Source: BMS3BBIN04 sp964552465 (lineage in GTDB: Bacteria; Electryoneota; Electryoneia; Electryoneales; Electryoneaceae). From it: a DNA stretch of 64,000 nucleotides. Both the position numbers and the translations under genes were made by a program. Below, in pieces: positions 61,438 to 64,000 of this stretch. The stretch spans positions 9,189-73,188 of the forward strand of contig CAZKGR010000017.1 of assembly GCA_964552465.1 (NCBI GenBank), given 5' to 3'. The notes beneath the pieces were generated by a model. The model was given only the letters and a program-made list of their open reading frames with translations. It ran no database searches and was not told where the DNA came from. Each line of letters opens with the position of its first letter. Within the stretch, counting starts at the first letter, position 1.

Positions 61438-63741
61438 TCAAGGACGTTGACTTGAGGGTACCACGTTTTGTTGCAGTGATAGTCTGAGTTTCCATATGCG
61501 TCCAGGTGCGGGCATTCGCTCGATCAATTCGTACCGTGCATCGCCAACATTGTCCACCCCGAATGTGATCATCAGGGGCAGGTTTGACTGGGCAAACAGG
61601 TACGACCAATTTAGTGCCAGATCAAACACTACGTACGGATCCATACCAGCTCCAGCCGTACTCAGCGGGTCGAGGTTGGATTCACGACTGTAGCGCCGCG
61701 ACGCAAATCGCATATCTCCCAGAAGATCAAGACTAGCTAATAGATTCACTCTAAGCGACAGGTTGCCGTACAGATCTGGTTGGAATGGTACGCGATTACC
61801 TTCATAAGGTGATCCCGGCGAGGTGTTGACCACATGCTGCCATGTCAGGGAGGCTTGCATTTCCTCCAGTCTCGTATTGCTGTGCAGGGCAACAGCAGAT
61901 TCGAAACCGTGGGCTGTCGCTTCGGCGAAATTATCCGGGAAGTATTGGCCCCGCCAGTTGCGCTGCCAGATGATCAGGTTGCTGGTGCGCCGCAGGAAGC
62001 CGTGCAGGGTTGCACTGATGGATGCGTGCTGCGGCAACGTTTGCACCCAGTTGAGTCCGGCGTGCAGGTCGCTGACACGTTCGGATTCGAGGTCCGGATT
62101 GCCCAGTGCAAATACAGATTCAACGAGGAAGCGGTGGGTGAACGACGGCAGGGCAATTGCGGATCCGCTTCCCAGTTCAACACTCCACCGACCCTCAGAA
62201 GGAGCTGCCAGTATCCGTGCGCGGCCGCTGAAATGTGTGTCGCTGTCATCGGACCACGCCGGGGCGTAGGCATCAACGGCATCGTGTACCTGATCGACAC
62301 GTCCGTCGAGCTGTGTCCGTAGTTTAACGTGCTTTCCCTGCCAGCGTGCGGTCAGATGTGTTTCCTGCGCAAGTGCTGCACGATGGATTTCGCCGCCGGT
62401 CCGGCTTACCGTTCCAGTGCCAAGCTGGTCAACACTCTCAAAACTCTCGAGGTTGCCTTCTGCAATCAGATCTGCATGCGAGGACCAGGCTCCCCGTTCA
62501 AACAGTGACAAATGATGTGAATATCTGATTCCACCGCGGATGGACTGATCATTGATATCAACGGGTGTGTGTATGACCGTCTGCTGAGTGGCGGGATTAA
62601 ACTGTTCGCGTGGATTGACGAAAGATCGTTCAGATCCATTTGCGAAAAGCATCAATTGTCCCATTTTCGAACCAGGATTCACCGGTTGCAGACGAAACTG
62701 CGCGCGCCAGCTTGTTTCGTTCAGACGGGCTTCTGGGGTTGGTGGCTGATACAGCGGTGATGGGCTACCCGCGTCAAGCACCGTGAAACCGCCCGATCCT
62801 TCCAGCTTGAGGTTTGCTACAGGCAGATCACCGGCAGCGCTCAGAGTTAAACGGTTCCGATCATTGTTAATCCGCGCAACGGTTTCGCCGAACTCATCGC
62901 TATAGTCGTATTCACCATCGTTGCTAACGTAGTTAGCAGTCAATGAGTAGTGGCCATCGTTTACGGTTGGCCTGCTGGCGGATATAGTCCCTATCAACGC
63001 TTGTGGGGATTGGCCCTCAATTTGGGCAGTCCATTTGGATCTTGAGCTGGAGCGCAGAGGAACCGTGTTGATCAGGATGCGTCCACCGGGTGCGCCGGGC
63101 TGGCTCGATGGGTCAACGGCGATTGAATGGATGGCATTCAATGGTATGGTGCTGATATCCACCGCCTCGCCTGCACCGTTATTCATTGGAACGCCATCTA
63201 CTTCGACCACCACATGATCCGGCCGTGATCCACGCAGGGATACAGTCGCCCGTGATCCCGCACCGCCCTGTTCATAAACTTGCACACCCGGCAGTGAACG
63301 GATAGCATCAGCAACACCTGACCAGTTCCGGGTATGAATGTCTTGTTCAGTAATCCGATAGATCTGTTCAGAATTGGATGCTTCAAGGAGAACCGGTTCC
63401 AAAGAAATAGCAAGCGAATTCAGAGAAATCAGAATTCGATGGGTGTCACCTTCTGCAATGCGAATAATCCGCTCTTCGGTTTCATATCCGAGGTGATACA
63501 CGGTCAATGCATATTCGCCAGGGCCAATGTCATGAAAAGCAAATTGGCCCTGCGCATCCGTGCTGGAGTGGATCAGGCCATTGTTAACGGCTACCACAAC
63601 GCCAACAACCGGGAGTCCGGAAGATTTGTACAGCACCGTTCCAGCCAAAGGTGCGGGCGCTGGAGCGAACTCAGGTGTGGCATATATGCAGGACGCACCA
63701 GCCAGCAGGAAAAGCAGCGATATGTAGATAAGTCGCTGCAT
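61438..63741 (-). CDS. TonB-dependent receptor with carboxypeptidase-regulatory domain
   Basis: A 767-residue outer-membrane receptor. Signal LLFLLAGASCIYA. A carboxypeptidase-regulatory domain follows (LAGTVLYKSSGLPVVGVVVAV), then a plug (DAIRSLPGVQVYEQGGAGSRATVSLRGSRPDHVVVEVDGVPMN) and a barrel with the BtuB/FhuA-like blocks FALGNPDLESERVSDLHAGL and ITFGVDNVGDARYELIERMPAPGRIWKLRLSLQQN. It is a smaller, standard receptor, unlike the one at 42207. Its ATG overlaps the stop of an upstream gene by one base (TGATG). Confidence 0.9.
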   Translation of the reverse strand: MQRLIYISLLFLLAGASCIYATPEFAPAPAPLAGTVLYKSSGLPVVGVVVAVNNGLIHSSTDAQGQFAFHDIGPGEYALTVYHLGYETEERIIRIAEGDTHRILISLNSLAISLEPVLLEASNSEQIYRITEQDIHTRNWSGVADAIRSLPGVQVYEQGGAGSRATVSLRGSRPDHVVVEVDGVPMNNGAGEAVDISTIPLNAIHSIAVDPSSQPGAPGGRILINTVPLRSSSRSKWTAQIEGQSPQALIGTISASRPTVNDGHYSLTANYVSNDGEYDYSDEFGETVARINNDRNRLTLSAAGDLPVANLKLEGSGGFTVLDAGSPSPLYQPPTPEARLNETSWRAQFRLQPVNPGSKMGQLMLFANGSERSFVNPREQFNPATQQTVIHTPVDINDQSIRGGIRYSHHLSLFERGAWSSHADLIAEGNLESFESVDQLGTGTVSRTGGEIHRAALAQETHLTARWQGKHVKLRTQLDGRVDQVHDAVDAYAPAWSDDSDTHFSGRARILAAPSEGRWSVELGSGSAIALPSFTHRFLVESVFALGNPDLESERVSDLHAGLNWVQTLPQHASISATLHGFLRRTSNLIIWQRNWRGQYFPDNFAEATAHGFESAVALHSNTRLEEMQASLTWQHVVNTSPGSPYEGNRVPFQPDLYGNLSLRVNLLASLDLLGDMRFASRRYSRESNLDPLSTAGAGMDPYVVFDLALNWSYLFAQSNLPLMITFGVDNVGDARYELIERMPAPGRIWKLRLSLQQNVVPSSQRP

Positions 63742-64000
63742 CAGCGCACCTTAACTACACGTAACGATTGCGCAATCCCATCCCCATTGATAATGAATAC
63801 GCCGGAGGATATCTGATCAGCATTCCACACGACTTGGCCCCGCTTAACATCCAGAACAGTAGTTTTCCTGCCCAACGCGTCAAAGACATAAAGTCGCTTG
63901 GTTTCAGCAGGCGCTGAGATCGTTATCGCAGAGTTGAACGGGTTTGGCCACGCATGAAGTACGGATAGATGTGGTAAAGCAGTTTCCGGCTCAGAGCTGT
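63741..64000 (-). CDS. Type A sorting-domain protein, N-terminal part outside the window
   Basis: Only the last 86 codons are in view. The translation contains LHAWPNPFNSAITISAPAET, RLYVFDALGRKTTVLDV and ends GVFIINGDGIAQSLRVVKVR, a complete sorting domain. Its TGA overlaps the start of the receptor gene, so the secreted protein and the receptor are translationally coupled and probably work together. Confidence 0.85.
   Translation of the reverse strand, partial: SSEPETALPHLSVLHAWPNPFNSAITISAPAETKRLYVFDALGRKTTVLDVKRGQVVWNADQISSGVFIINGDGIAQSLRVVKVR

Overview
The window is a 64 kb piece of a Gram-negative bacterial chromosome at roughly 50-55% GC, with one 100-N scaffold gap at 25684-25783. The organism looks like a member of the FCB superphylum, probably a candidate phylum rather than classical Bacteroidetes. 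The reasons are at least seven secreted proteins ending in a PNPFN-type (type A) C-terminal sorting domain, a PorV/PorQ-like outer-membrane protein, two TonB-dependent receptor-like proteins with carboxypeptidase-regulatory N-domains, an Omp85 protein, FG-GAP/VCBS propellers and clear Shine-Dalgarno sites. I cannot name the phylum from sequence alone. No rRNA, tRNA, CRISPR array, transposase or phage gene was seen.

Layout. 0-3 kb is a housekeeping string: dnaX (5' truncated by the window edge), ybaB, recR and acpS. 3-9 kb holds a propeller protein, a barrel-like protein, a CheW, a lipoprotein and a small sorted protein. 9-17 kb has an ABC-F ATPase and three tandem FG-GAP surface proteins. 16.7-25.5 kb has a Kv-type channel, cca, a secreted helical protein, miaA, an atypical SDR, pfkA and an Omp85 protein. 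After the gap come copA/copZ, a pirin and another FG-GAP protein. 31-42 kb is again mostly housekeeping: lepA, lepB, nnr, two ICMT-like methyltransferases, ruvC-ruvA and icd. A small AT-rich patch at 33.7-34.7 kb carries a DUF2846-like lipoprotein and a short membrane protein.

42.2-59.3 kb is the most distinctive part. Seven co-directional genes, most separated by less than 90 bp, encode only envelope or secreted proteins: a TonB-receptor-like barrel with a long Asp/Asn/Gly calcium-loop insertion, a beta-helix lipoprotein, a 943-residue secreted protein with a PNPYR-type C-terminal domain, a PorV-like barrel, a 1440-residue beta-helix protein with a sorting tag, a TPR lipoprotein and a 692-residue lipoprotein. 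The arrangement suggests one surface assembly made, exported and anchored together; its substrate or function cannot be read from the sequence. A second receptor module and a membrane glycosyltransferase follow on the minus strand.

A second theme is the intergenic DNA. Several genes are followed directly by tandem 7-bp repeats that start at or inside the stop codon (pfkA, copA, nnr, and the gene ending at 8831), then by a hairpin. Two copies of one 157-bp composite element (97 bp with terminal inverted repeats plus a 60-bp tail) flank pfkA and the Omp85 gene as direct repeats, and the assembly gap lies in the heptad array of one copy. Other palindromic elements lie at 2479, 8875, 16616, 21498 and 32806.
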